Part shown: positions 35,537-45,129 of the stretch, piece after piece
How the letters are laid out: the number at the start of each line of letters is the position of its first letter
How positions within the stretch are numbered: the first letter of the stretch is position 1
Assembly: GCA_002286855.1 (NCBI GenBank)
Contig: NRSV01000015.1
Coordinates: forward strand, 372,001 to 436,000
Length of the DNA stretch: 64,000 nucleotides
DNA from: Bipolaris cookei
Lineage: Eukaryota; Ascomycota; Dothideomycetes; Pleosporales; Pleosporaceae
Reading direction: 5' to 3'
The notes under the pieces: model-generated
Databases searched by the model: none
What the model saw: the letters and a program-made list of their open reading frames with translations, nothing else
What the model was told of the DNA's origin: nothing
Made by a program: the position numbers and the translations under genes

Positions 35537-36322
35537 ATGTCCGACGACGGCAATTTCAAGAAGCGTTTCCACGATGCCGACAGTAACGGCGAAGCGTGTA
35601 AAAAGTTACGTCTTCTGATCGACGATGGACCAATATCAGAACCCCTCCTTTCAAGTATAATACACGTTACTGACGAGACGAAGGCTCACTTCAGAACCTG
35701 TCAAAGTTATTGTTGGAAGCTCCAAGACGACCTATTCAACAAAGTGTTTGACGGGAACTGGAAAGAGAGCCCAGCGAGGGCCGTCACATTACCTGAGGTT
35801 ACGCCACGGGCTTTCAGTATCTACGCCAAATGGCTTGACCGTGGCTGCTTTTATATGATGAAGCCAGATGACAGAACTTACAACAAGAAGCTGAACATGT
35901 ACTTTGACGAGTACAATAAGCTCAACGAATGCCACCAGCTAGCCGACTTTCTCCAAGCCACCGACTTCAAAGACGCTTGTATCGATTGTATAATCGACAA
36001 GATGATGGTCCACAATGAGCATACCTTTAATGCTGTCTGGATAATCTATGCGTACTTCCTTGAATTGTCGCCCCATCGCCAATTCACCATCGATTGCACC
36101 CTCAGCTTTTGGGGAAAGGGAGTCTTGGAGAGCTTTGTTGGAGAGAGATTTCTGCAAGATTTCCACAAAGACTTGATATATGCATTAGGTTCGCAATTAC
36201 AACATGGTCTTAAGTATATTTCTGTAAAGGAATACTTCAAAAGCATTAAAACCTGCAAATGCCACGAACATGTCAGGAATGACAAGCCCTGCTACAAGAC
36301 CAGGTACAAGCATCTTTCTTGA
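35537..36322 (+). CDS. BTB/POZ-like protein
   Basis: Single exon, 261 aa. The segment HVTDETKAHFRTCQSYCWKLQDDLF...LPEVTPRAFSIYAKWL has the order of a degenerate BTB/POZ fold (core helix, then the PRAFxxYxxWL helix) as seen in large fungal BTB families, often proposed as Cul3 adaptors. The usual V.VG..F..H strand is poorly kept. The C-terminal half is helical and Cys/His containing (CKCHEH) without a named domain. Likely lineage-expanded. Confidence 0.65.
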   Translation: MSDDGNFKKRFHDADSNGEACKKLRLLIDDGPISEPLLSSIIHVTDETKAHFRTCQSYCWKLQDDLFNKVFDGNWKESPARAVTLPEVTPRAFSIYAKWLDRGCFYMMKPDDRTYNKKLNMYFDEYNKLNECHQLADFLQATDFKDACIDCIIDKMMVHNEHTFNAVWIIYAYFLELSPHRQFTIDCTLSFWGKGVLESFVGERFLQDFHKDLIYALGSQLQHGLKYISVKEYFKSIKTCKCHEHVRNDKPCYKTRYKHLS

Positions 36323-36841
36323 GCATACTCACAAGCGCTATAAGTTACAGATACACCTATGCTCGTTGACTAAACTAACGTTCTGACACCCAGACCACAA
36401 TCATTCAGGCTGAACAAACCAATGGAGACGAAAAAGACATGAACATTAGGGTTGGCAGATCGAGATAGCGTACGCGGAATATCTAAAGAGACGGAACCAT
36501 CTCATGGTCCATAGTATAGTCTCTTCTCACAATGAAGCTGATCAGCTTATCGGAGGAATTACAATTCATGATAGTTTTGTTCTCTCTCTTACCTTAGTGG
36601 GATAATCGAATCTTTGTTTTATAAAAACCCAGTGGTATAGAGCGACCCCCACCCTTTTCCACCTTGCAAAAGAGTTTGAATAATACGATACTCTATATTT
36701 GACAAATGACTCACCATTGTCGCCTCATGATCCTTCTCTCCCGGTCCCGATGCACTGAAAAGAAGAAACGCCAACGCTGTGCATACGCGCATGTAGCAAA
36801 TACACAAACCACCTCTGCCTACCCATCAAGTAGAGAAGAAT
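36323..36841. other. Intergenic, 0.5 kb
   Basis: Convergent 3' region between the BTB-like gene and RDH54. No gene or repeat was recognised. Confidence 0.55.
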
Positions 36842-39517
36842 CTATGACGTCGACTTGGTCAGCAAGAACCCCACATTACACTCCGGCTGCTTCAAGATAC
36901 TAAGGAAAACATCATCATCTACTGCGACCGCTAAATTATCCCTCGCCTCATCCTCTGCATTTTCCTCATCCACACTCTTATTCATAGCCTTAAGAATCCT
37001 CGTATCAATATGCCGATACTCCATCAACATCCTCAACTTAGGCTGCTTAGCCGCGCGCCTCGCCTTAATTTTCGCCTCCTGCTCCTCAACATTAACCTCG
37101 CTAGCTTTCCGAAGCATCAGGTATTCATCTTCTTCCACTTCTTCATTTCCAGATTCTTCATTTGCAGCATCAAGTGTATCCTCGAGCTTCCCATGGCAAT
37201 TGCACGTGCAACCAAGTAAATCGTGAGTCTGGCACCCCTCACGCTCATCCAGACGAAATAAATCGCGAAGTTCCTCTTGGGAAAAGGAGGATGCGGAGGC
37301 TTTGTTATCTACAACTGCGTTGGCAAGACCCATTTTCATGACTTGGCGCTGGTAGATTTTCTCGTCGAGACTGCCCTGGACGAGGAAGCGGTATACCTTG
37401 CAGGGCAGCTTCTGGCCGTCGCGATGGATGCGCGCCATGGCTTGTAGGTCCGTGGCGGGGTTCCAGTCGATGTCGAAGAGGACGATGCGCGAGGCGCCGA
37501 TAAGATTGAGACCTACGCCCCCAGATTTGGCGGAGAGGAGGAAGGCGAAAGAGGTTGTTTTGGGGGTTTTGTTGAACTTCTCGACGAGGGATTGACGCTT
37601 GGAGGCTGGTGTGCTGCCGTCAAGACGGAGGAAGGTGTAGGAAAGGGAGACGAGAAGGCGCTCAATCATGTCTAGTGTTGTTGTGTAGTTTGAAACTATG
37701 ACGATTTTTTCTTCGGTGGTCGTGTAGATGGAGTGGATGAGGCTGTCGAGTAGTCGCAACTTTGCGCTTGAAGCGCTGGAGTTGAGAATCTTGCTGGGGA
37801 TGAGTGGGATGATGGACTGAAGCATCTCAGATGGTGTGTCATCATTGTCTTTAGATGATTTGAGTAACGAAGGGCTGTTGCAGACTTTCTTCAGCACGTT
37901 GATGAGCTGGAGCGCAATGTCTGTACTACCTAGCGCAAGTCTGAATGTTGGTGAGTCGAGAATAGCGCGGTAAGTTTCCGCTTGTCCTTTGGTAGGCCTG
38001 CAAAATACAATATGCTCAGTTTTTGGCGGGAGGTATTTCGAAAGGACTTCTGCTGTGCGCCGGATCATGAACTGACTAGTTAGAGATACAAGCTCCTTCC
38101 AGCGTGCCTCTCCTTTTTCAAGTTCTGCTTCGCTTGCATCCGGCTGACGACTACGCATAATGGGCAGTTCAAACGATCGCTTGAAGGCGGATCGTTGTCC
38201 GAGGAGTCCAGGGTTGACGAAATCAATGGCAGTGTAGAACTCGCCAAGATCATTCTGCAATGGGGTGCCAGACAGAATGATGCGCCTCTCCGTGTTCAAA
38301 GACTGGATAGCAAGCATGGCTTTGTTATTTGCCGTCTTCAACCTGTGACCCTCGTCTGCAATAACAATGTCGACACCACTGCCCTTCTTCAGCTCTTCTT
38401 GAACGATACGAAGCATCTCGTATCCGACAATCATAATGTTGTAAGACTTGCCCATGGTGAAGTTGGCAATTTTCTTGTTCTTCGCATCCAAGACGAACAC
38501 ACCGACTCTCTCATTGCCAAGCCACTTGCGGAACTCACGTTTCCAGTTATCTACTAGACCAGCAGGACAGACGATTAGGGCTTTCTTGATAACAGGGGGG
38601 GAATCATGTATCGGATTTTGCTTCATCAGTGTCCAGAGAAGTGTGATGGTCTGAAGCGTTTTGCCCAAGCCCATCTCGTCGGCCATGATGGCACCGTCGC
38701 CATCGCATCTCATACCCATAACGCATTCGTACAAAAATTGTACACCCTCGCGCTGGTGGTCTCGGAGGTGCTTGCTGAGGACCGGGTCGACAACTACATC
38801 AACTATCTGCTTTCCCTTGGGACAGGAATCAGGTCGCTTCATGACAAGGGCGTTGGATGCATTTGGGTCGTGACGAGGTTGCGGAATTGACGGGTTGCGT
38901 TGTGGCATGATAGTGGTAGATAGCAAGGGTGCCTTAAATTGCTGCTTGCGATGAGCTGAGGGCTTGTACTCGGGTACAGTCTCCTTATCATCGGGAGTTT
39001 CGTTATTCTTCTTCTTCGGATTCGATTTGACTGACGAGAGAGGCTTGTATCCCGGCTCAGGTCGCTTTGGCTGCTGTACTGGTACAGCTGCAGCCTTTCC
39101 CAAGAACGTGCGTCTTGAAAGGTAATCTGTCTTGTCCATGGAATTCTCAACCTCTATTTCTCTTCCACCAATGGAAAGCGTAGATCCAGGAAGTAGTGGC
39201 CGACTGCATGCTCCCTTTCCTAGTTCTTTCCCTGTCTCGTTGTCGTTCAGCGTGGCGTATCCACCCACGACCGCAAGAACACCATCCCCGTCCCATGTCT
39301 TATTCTTCTTAGTCGTATGTTTTCGCCATAACACCGTGTAATAGTTTCCTTCGAGACCCGGGGGTAGGAATTGTGCTGGTGCGGGATTGTTCATAGTGTT
39401 GAGCGGTTGGCGGTTGCCCGCCGACAGTGCATTGGATCCAATTCTTCGTTTCTTGCTCGGTGGCTCGCCATTTCCGGGATGTGGGTGCGAGAGGGTGAGA
39501 GGGCGGAAAGGTTTCAT
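36842..39517 (-). CDS. RDH54: Rdh54/Rad54B DNA translocase
   Basis: Swi2/Snf2-family ATPase that remodels Rad51/Dmc1 filaments in homologous recombination, especially between homologues. Single exon, 891 aa. The N-terminal block YYTVLWRKHTTKKNKTWDGDGVL (about 59-81) is the Rad54B/Rdh54-specific region and separates it from Rad54. Helicase motifs: DEMGLGKT (280-287), DEGH (388-391), SGTPLQND, then C-lobe motifs VSNYTTTLDMIE, SAKSGGVGLNLIGAS, and DWNPATDLQAMARIHRDGQ. A Cys-rich stretch (CQTHDLLGCTCNCHGKL) and a charged tail follow. The gene starts 0.8 kb from the next one on the same strand. Confidence 0.95.
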   Translation of the reverse strand: MKPFRPLTLSHPHPGNGEPPSKKRRIGSNALSAGNRQPLNTMNNPAPAQFLPPGLEGNYYTVLWRKHTTKKNKTWDGDGVLAVVGGYATLNDNETGKELGKGACSRPLLPGSTLSIGGREIEVENSMDKTDYLSRRTFLGKAAAVPVQQPKRPEPGYKPLSSVKSNPKKKNNETPDDKETVPEYKPSAHRKQQFKAPLLSTTIMPQRNPSIPQPRHDPNASNALVMKRPDSCPKGKQIVDVVVDPVLSKHLRDHQREGVQFLYECVMGMRCDGDGAIMADEMGLGKTLQTITLLWTLMKQNPIHDSPPVIKKALIVCPAGLVDNWKREFRKWLGNERVGVFVLDAKNKKIANFTMGKSYNIMIVGYEMLRIVQEELKKGSGVDIVIADEGHRLKTANNKAMLAIQSLNTERRIILSGTPLQNDLGEFYTAIDFVNPGLLGQRSAFKRSFELPIMRSRQPDASEAELEKGEARWKELVSLTSQFMIRRTAEVLSKYLPPKTEHIVFCRPTKGQAETYRAILDSPTFRLALGSTDIALQLINVLKKVCNSPSLLKSSKDNDDTPSEMLQSIIPLIPSKILNSSASSAKLRLLDSLIHSIYTTTEEKIVIVSNYTTTLDMIERLLVSLSYTFLRLDGSTPASKRQSLVEKFNKTPKTTSFAFLLSAKSGGVGLNLIGASRIVLFDIDWNPATDLQAMARIHRDGQKLPCKVYRFLVQGSLDEKIYQRQVMKMGLANAVVDNKASASSFSQEELRDLFRLDEREGCQTHDLLGCTCNCHGKLEDTLDAANEESGNEEVEEDEYLMLRKASEVNVEEQEAKIKARRAAKQPKLRMLMEYRHIDTRILKAMNKSVDEENAEDEARDNLAVAVDDDVFLSILKQPECNVGFLLTKSTS

Positions 39518-40317
39518 GGTGAGTAGCTTCGTTCACTAACTAGCACCTCTGTTTGTGAGATGGTTTTTTGGGAGGCGATATGGGTGGAGTAGAAGTAGCG
39601 GCGAACGCGACGCGCCGAACTAAAACGCGGTCTTGCGTTATCACATGACATAAATACATCACTCTGTCTGATGAACAGGATTGATTTGCGCTGGAACAGC
39701 TGTGCATCTCAAGGGCTATCCCTAATAAATAACTCAGCCTTGTTTCTGTCTCATATTGGTTGTGCAATAATAACGTAAGTCTGTTGTTCTTCTTCATTCA
39801 TCGGCATGATCATATTTTGTAAGTTTGGGATTTTACTGTTGTTCGATGACCCTATTACCCCAAAAGATTATTCTTATCTTCGATATTGTCTAGAAAGAAA
39901 AGAGAGTTATGTATGGCTATTTGGTGCGGATGCATAGTACAAGAGCGCGGCACAGCAGGTGATGCATCGTTTCCTCTTTTCAATTGAGAGAACGAAGCCG
40001 AGGAGCGGATATACTGTGATACGAGAGCTGTGTATACCCCGCTGAGGGGCAAATGTTCCATTTAACACTCTCTATGTTTATTCGCTGTCTGAGTCTCATC
40101 TATGTATACACATAGAACCCCTAGGATACATCTATTCCAACTGCGTACTGCATCGGGGTTTCATAAGGTTGGCCGACCTGTGAATGGCTTTGAGGAGGCG
40201 ATTTTCTGAATGTAATTTTTTTTAATTCGAATTGTCTTCTTTACGCTATGTAGCTCAATTCAACTAGTGACACTCCGGTCAACGCAGCAGTGCGGGCAAT
40301 GCTACAAACAATCACCC
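39518..40317. other. Intergenic, 0.8 kb
   Basis: RDH54 promoter and 3' region of the next minus-strand gene. AT-rich, with poly-T at about 40217-40224. No gene. Confidence 0.55.
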
Positions 40318-40994
40318 TCAGTCTTGAGCAGCATTCGAAAACTCACCCTTGTAGTACTGTAGTCATTAGCTGATGCCCATTGCCACGAATGGGTCTGGAG
40401 CCAGACTTTCAAAAAGACCGCACTTACCTCGGACACATTTCTCGCCAGCTTTGGGTCCCTCAGCTTTGATTTTGCAGTCGGTATGCTCCAGTTGTTGACA
40501 CCCCACCACCACCTCCGTATCCGCGCGCCTACACCGTGTCCATTGAACTTTGTTGATCGATTCCAATGCCTCCAACCGTTGAGGAGGAGGGTCCAAAGAA
40601 CACCCTGTGCAAAACACATGATGACCTATCTCTTATCAGTATGCGTATCTTACCAGAAATGCGAACAAGCGTATGATACCTGGTCTCGCAGCGTAATCCA
40701 CAACACACCCTTCCATCCCTCTGCGTGCTCAATGCTCTTCAAGTAGCTTTGTTCGAATCGGAGGTCTGGCAGTGGAGGCATTGCCTTGTTCCGCGGCACC
40801 GGATCCAACACGCTGAGGAGAATCTCATCTTCTCTAACATCCAAGGCCTCGAGGTCGGGGTGTTCGTTGAGATGGACGGGTTGTTTCTCAGATGCGGTGG
40901 TCGATGGGTTCACGTCGTGTCGCGGTGATGGATGTCGATTGATGGATGCGCCCTGCAGCGCGGAGCCGACTTCTACAGGCACATTTGAGTCCAT
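40318..40994 (-). CDS. DUF1770-type protein, possibly Atg43-like mitophagy receptor
   Basis: Exons 40994-40680, 40604-40428 and 40356-40318 give 176 aa. It starts MDSNVPVEVGSALQGASI, followed by RHPSPRHD, ALDVREDEILLSVLDPVPR and MPPLPDLRFEQSYLKSIE, a set I associate with fungal DUF1770. The second exon holds GVLWTLLLNGWRHWNR, a possible short membrane-associated helix. From memory, DUF1770 includes the fission yeast mitophagy receptor Atg43; this was not checked. WITL just before the first splice has the W-x-x-L form of an Atg8-interacting motif. The 13-codon last exon (YYKGEF...) is the least certain part. It shares a 263-bp divergent promoter with the calcineurin B gene. Confidence 0.65.
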
Positions 40995-41257
40995 GGTATC
41001 TGTCGATGTCTCTGGTTGCGACGCTCTAACCCAGAAGCGAAGCAATGTACAGGTGTAGGACAGTGAATGGACGGGCTTGGCGATTGACGTCGGAGGTGCC
41101 TGCGTCTAGCGCATATAGACCCTTGGTGGCGGCAGGCGGGACCTCCAAGTTGGCGGGCGCACGGCGACACAACCAAGCCCAGCGACCCCACAAGTCAGGC
41201 CCACGACCACTCCTACCTTCACCGCACCCTAATCCCTACCACCAACAAGCCGCCAAC

Positions 41258-41970
41258 ATGGGTAACCAACAGTCAGGCCTGCTCGACAACATCGCCTCGG
41301 GCTCGAATTGTATGTAGGCGGCTGAAGAGAAGGCTTACCTGCAAAGGGTCTGGCTAAAGGAATGCTTGCTGACGGCACGTAGTCGACCGCGAGGAGGTAG
41401 ACCGCCTGAGGAAGCGTTTTATGAAGCTGGACAAGGTGCGCAATGAAAGCTGCACCAATAAGTCACACAGCCTGGCTAACTCCCGCCCAGGACAACTCTG
41501 GAACCATTGAGCGTGATGAATTCCTGGCCCTCCCTCAGATCTCCTCGAACCCTCTCGCAACACGAATGATTGCCATTTTTGACGAAGATGGTGGCGGTGA
41601 CGTCGATTTCCAAGAGTTTGTCTCTGGTCTCTCAGCCTTCAGCAGCAAGGGCAACAAGGAGGAGAAGCTACGTTTCGCATTCCGCGTATACGACATTGAT
41701 CGCGATGGCTACATCAGCAACGGCGAGCTCTTCATAGTACTGAAGATGATGGTCGGCAGCAACCTCAAGGACCAGCAACTGCAGCAGGTGCGCGTGCATA
41801 CGAGTGACAAGGCGATTAGCACTTGAAGCGGTACTAACAATTCGTAGATTGTCGACAAGACCATCATGGAGGCCGACCTAGACCGCGATGGCAAGATTAG
41901 CTTTGAAGAGTTTACCAAGATGGTTGAGAACACGGATGTATCCATGAGCATGACCTTGGACCAATTTTAA
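41258..41970 (+). CDS. CNB1: Calcineurin regulatory subunit B
   Basis: Ca2+-binding subunit of the protein phosphatase calcineurin (PP2B). Exons 41258-41309, 41383-41435, 41491-41787 and 41848-41970 give 174 aa, the standard length. It begins MGNQQSG, with Gly2 available for N-myristoylation. Four EF-hand loops can be read: [13 protein letters not shown] (loop split by an intron after DK), [26 protein letters not shown] and [13 protein letters not shown]. It ends SMTLDQF. Every splice keeps the family sequence intact. Confidence 0.97.
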
Positions 41971-42465
41971 GCGCTATTCCCCACTACAAATATAACGACA
42001 TCTCCTGACACGAAGGTTTTCTCGGCGAGGCGTTCACGGTGTTGCAAGCATACTTGGGATGGATTTGAAAGTACTCGATATCCATCGATCCAGGGGTTTG
42101 ATTCCTGAACATGAGCAGTGTGCACGAGGGTGCTGATATTGACAAGAGGCAGTTGTGCAGCTCACTAGATGCAATGTATCGTCATAAGAGATAGCCAAGG
42201 CAGCCATTTCTCTGTAATGCAGGAACGGCCCGATTCCGCTCCTACTCTAGCTCCAAAACACCAATGCGCCTATTTCTACCTGTGTTTACATACCATCTTC
42301 ACAGTCTCAAATGCAATTTTGAAACACCTTCTTGACCACCATTCTCTATTGAACATAAAAAAGATTAAGCATGGTTAAGCAGTAAAGAAACCAATTGAAC
42401 AGAGCATTCTAGCACACTTCCATCAGCTTATATAAAAATGCCCATGCCGTCGCTAACCCTAATCA
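41971..42465. other. Intergenic up to the LINE insertion
   Basis: 3' region of CNB1 and AT-rich DNA. It ends at the left target-site copy at 42466-42473. No gene. Confidence 0.55.
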
Positions 42466-42473
42466 CACAAGAT

Positions 42474-43217
42474 CAGCTTTCGAATACGCTGCCAAAATAG
42501 CTCAAAAATACCAAGATATCCACGTTTACGCCGACAACCAAGCTGCGATCTATAGGCTCCAGAGTCTATCAGATAAGTCTGGCCAACAGTGGGTAATCCG
42601 GTGCCAAAAAGCAGCCAAAGCCATCCTAAACAGAAAAGCAAAGATCTTCTTGAAATGGGCTCCAGGCCATACAGATATCGAAGGAAACGAAAAAGGCAGA
42701 TTCCTTAGCAAAGGAAGCTACAAAACAAACACCAAAGAAATCACAAACGAGCCTAGCCTTCCTGGGCACCAAAATCAAACTCCTCCAACGAGCTAGCCAA
42801 GCAGAAGAGTGGAGAAAGTACAGAGAAGTAGTAAGAGAAAAGAAGACTAGCTACGGAGCTATCTTTGATCTAAAGCTCCAAAACCAACTAGCAATCCCAA
42901 GAGGCACGAAAAGAGATATTTCAAGCTCTTTCTATTCTCTTAAGATAGGACACGGATACCTCAACTCCTACCTAAAGAGAGTAAATAGAAGAGAAACAGA
43001 TCTTTGCAACTGTGGGAGACCACAAACAGCAGAGCATCTACTTCTATACTGCGGCTTCTACAGCGCAGAAAGAAATAAGCTTAAAAAGACTCTAGACCAG
43101 AAAGTACTTAAGCTCCCACTACTACCCCCCACTACGAGCGGTATAGAAGCTACGTTAGCTTTTATTACTAGCACGAGGATAGGAACAAGAAAGTGGCACC
43201 TCGGCCAAGAAGGCTAG
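42474..43217 (+). pseudogene. LINE ORF2 remnant (RNase H end and zinc knuckle)
   Basis: The frame is open from 42474 to about 42691 in one phase, then to 43217 in the next, with the only break a single-base insertion. It lacks reverse transcriptase and endonuclease, so it cannot move on its own. Confidence 0.75.
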
Positions 43218-43525
43218 ACAAAAGAAAAACAAGAAAAACAACAATAAAAAGAAGAAAATCGGAAAAAAAACTTTGCTTTTACTAGTACCATTTCCTTTCC
43301 CCTAAGAGAGCCCGCTGGAAGGCAGCTCAGCTGCCATACATCTCTCCCTGTTACCAAACTGCTCTTTAGCACTAGGCATTTAGAAAGCTAGTAATAGCTT
43401 ATCTAGATAAAGGCGGAAGCACCATAGTCACGCAATACAGCGCAAAGTACCAAATTGTAAATAAGCAGATAGAACGGCCTCTGACCAAAGTCCTACATAG
43501 CCAACGGCTGATACAGGACTATAAT

Positions 43526-43541
43526 GTAATAATAATAATAA
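43526..43541 (+). repeat. (TAA)n tail of the LINE
   Basis: Short TAA tandem directly before the right target-site copy (three bases CCG intervene). Such simple-repeat tails end many fungal Tad-clade elements. Confidence 0.75.
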
Positions 43542-43634
43542 CCGCACAAGATTCCGGCACACGACTTATCCGTACAGAATAACTTCATGGTTACTCTACC
43601 ACTAGATGCTTCCGAACTTTGCCTTCATGGTGAA

Positions 43635-44612
43635 TCAGGTTCCTGGCTCCGCACGCAGACGCGCCAAGAAAGCCTCAACATCCCTCTTGATATAGTGCAA
43701 ACTCGTAAGCATACCACCCGCACTCTCAGACATACCATCAAGCTCCCTGCGAATCTGATCCTCCGCCGTACCCCCAACATCAGAAAACATCCCATGAATC
43801 TCCTGATACGCATGCAAGTCATCGACTGCCCCCGTCATCAGTACATCCAGGTCCGGCGGCAGACTCCCAATCGCCGTCGCATACGGGTTTGACAGCTTCT
43901 GAAACAAGCCCTGATAAAGCTGCAGTATATGTAATGCGCTCCTAAAGAACCGCTTCAGCGGCGCAACTTCACTCACTACAACATTGTACAAGATTTCCAT
44001 CTTCTGTAGCAAGGCGCCTCGGTCATTAAGCAGTGACATAGCCGTCACATTCTCGCTCTCAAGCGTATCAATCAAATTCGTGAAAACAATGCTGAACGCT
44101 TCGCTCTCCGTCTCTACCTCGTACGCATGCGAGACTAAGTCCGCCAGCCGGACTTCATAGGCTGCCACAGCCCTCTTGTCACGATCTCGTAAGCGCGCAA
44201 AGTTTTCAGCCGCATGCTCGTTTTCAGACCGCAGTTTGTTAATGATGAATTTGTGCTGCGCGAGCTCACGTTGGAGCTTCTCTTTCTGCGCTTCTAGATG
44301 GCTGGCTGCTACCTGCTCTTTTGTAGCTTGCGTCAGGGACTCCTGATAGCGATTTGCGCGCCGCTGCGAGTCCCCAGCGAGGACTTTGTAGTACTCTATT
44401 TGGTGATGGGCTTGCTTGAGATCGATCTGGAGGTTTTTGACGTATTCAGTATAACTGGCTACTTTTTCTTCATCTTTTTCTCGATACAACTCTTGTATCA
44501 GGGTGACTTGATCTTCGAGTGCCTTTTGTAAAGCTGTGTTTTCGGCCCGTAAGTTTTCTTCTTTGTAATAAAGTTCTACAATTTTGTGGTGTAGTTCTTC
44601 GATTTCGTCCAT
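43635..44612 (-). CDS. Coiled-coil protein of unknown function
   Basis: Single exon, 325 aa. Residues 1 to about 145 are one long heptad pattern (IEELHHKIVELYYKEENLRAE...), predicted coiled coil. The rest is mainly helical (VFTNLIDTLESENVTAMSLL, LKRFFRSALHILQLYQG) with few charged loops. No signal peptide, membrane span or catalytic motif. It reads as an intact gene beside the LINE. I do not recognise the family; a structural or scaffold role is only suggested by shape. Confidence 0.7.
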   Translation of the reverse strand: MDEIEELHHKIVELYYKEENLRAENTALQKALEDQVTLIQELYREKDEEKVASYTEYVKNLQIDLKQAHHQIEYYKVLAGDSQRRANRYQESLTQATKEQVAASHLEAQKEKLQRELAQHKFIINKLRSENEHAAENFARLRDRDKRAVAAYEVRLADLVSHAYEVETESEAFSIVFTNLIDTLESENVTAMSLLNDRGALLQKMEILYNVVVSEVAPLKRFFRSALHILQLYQGLFQKLSNPYATAIGSLPPDLDVLMTGAVDDLHAYQEIHGMFSDVGGTAEDQIRRELDGMSESAGGMLTSLHYIKRDVEAFLARLRAEPGT

Positions 44613-45129
44613 TGGTGCGGCGGATTCTTAGCTATGGGGGAGGCGCTGGGGCTAGGTCCTAAGTTAATAGCCGGTTTTATTTTAGGGAAATGGATTGAAA
44701 TTTTATGGCCTGAAGGCAGAACTACGCGGAATGGCAGGGAGAATTGGGCACATATGGTCTGGGACTTTGACATTGTTTAGACATTGTTGGTGCGCAGTGG
44801 AAGCCGTCAGGTTAAGTAACAAGAGCCACTGATCACGTGGGCGCTCTTGAACAATGTGTTTAGCTAGGATGATATCTTGATAAGCGAAACTGATTGGTTG
44901 ACACGAGCAGTCGCAGGGACGTCGTTGTCCCCGCTGCTTACCGAATCGTGCGTCTGCGTCCGTGCGCGCAGGCGCTGTAAGTACTGGACACGATAGCACA
45001 TACAGACAGTCAATCCGCTTCCTCACCATAGTATTGCAGCTGCAAGTTGATTCACCCCGTGATCCCTTTATCGTGCCAACATTCTGGATTTGCGAAGGCA
45101 AATGAGGTATACGCTGATACTCAATTAAG
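44613..45129. other. Intergenic, promoter of the coiled-coil gene
   Basis: GATCACGTGGGC near 44833 is an E-box-like word. No gene was recognised between the coiled-coil gene and the decayed phosphotransferase. Confidence 0.5.

Larger units (their letters stand above)
42466..43552 (+). mobile_element. 5'-truncated Tad-like LINE with 8-bp target-site duplication
   Basis: Flanking CACAAGAT copies at 42466-42473 and 43545-43552 bound a 1.07-kb insert. The insert reads as the end of a LINE ORF2: an RNase H fragment (IHVYADNQAAI with the catalytic Asp, then KWAPGHTDIEGNEK), a linker, and the C-terminal zinc knuckle CNCGRPQTAEHLLLYC, with a stop at 43215-43217. The upstream catalytic Glu of RNase H is missing, consistent with truncation at 42474. 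One extra G near 42692 breaks the frame. A 3' UTR of about 300 bp ends in a (TAA)n tail at about 43526-43541. Few other stops are present, so the copy is fairly young or escaped heavy mutation. Confidence 0.8.

Noticed and set aside
4325..41970. A functional stress-signalling gene cluster (LAMMER kinase, Pbs2, Hsp104, calcineurin B)
   Set aside because: These are spaced among unrelated housekeeping genes with separate promoters on both strands; chance neighbourhood is the simpler reading.
42420..42473. Extending the LINE ORF further upstream
   Set aside because: The frame stays open, but the text lacks the RNase H Glu region and the left target-site copy ends at 42473, so the open stretch is taken as chance.
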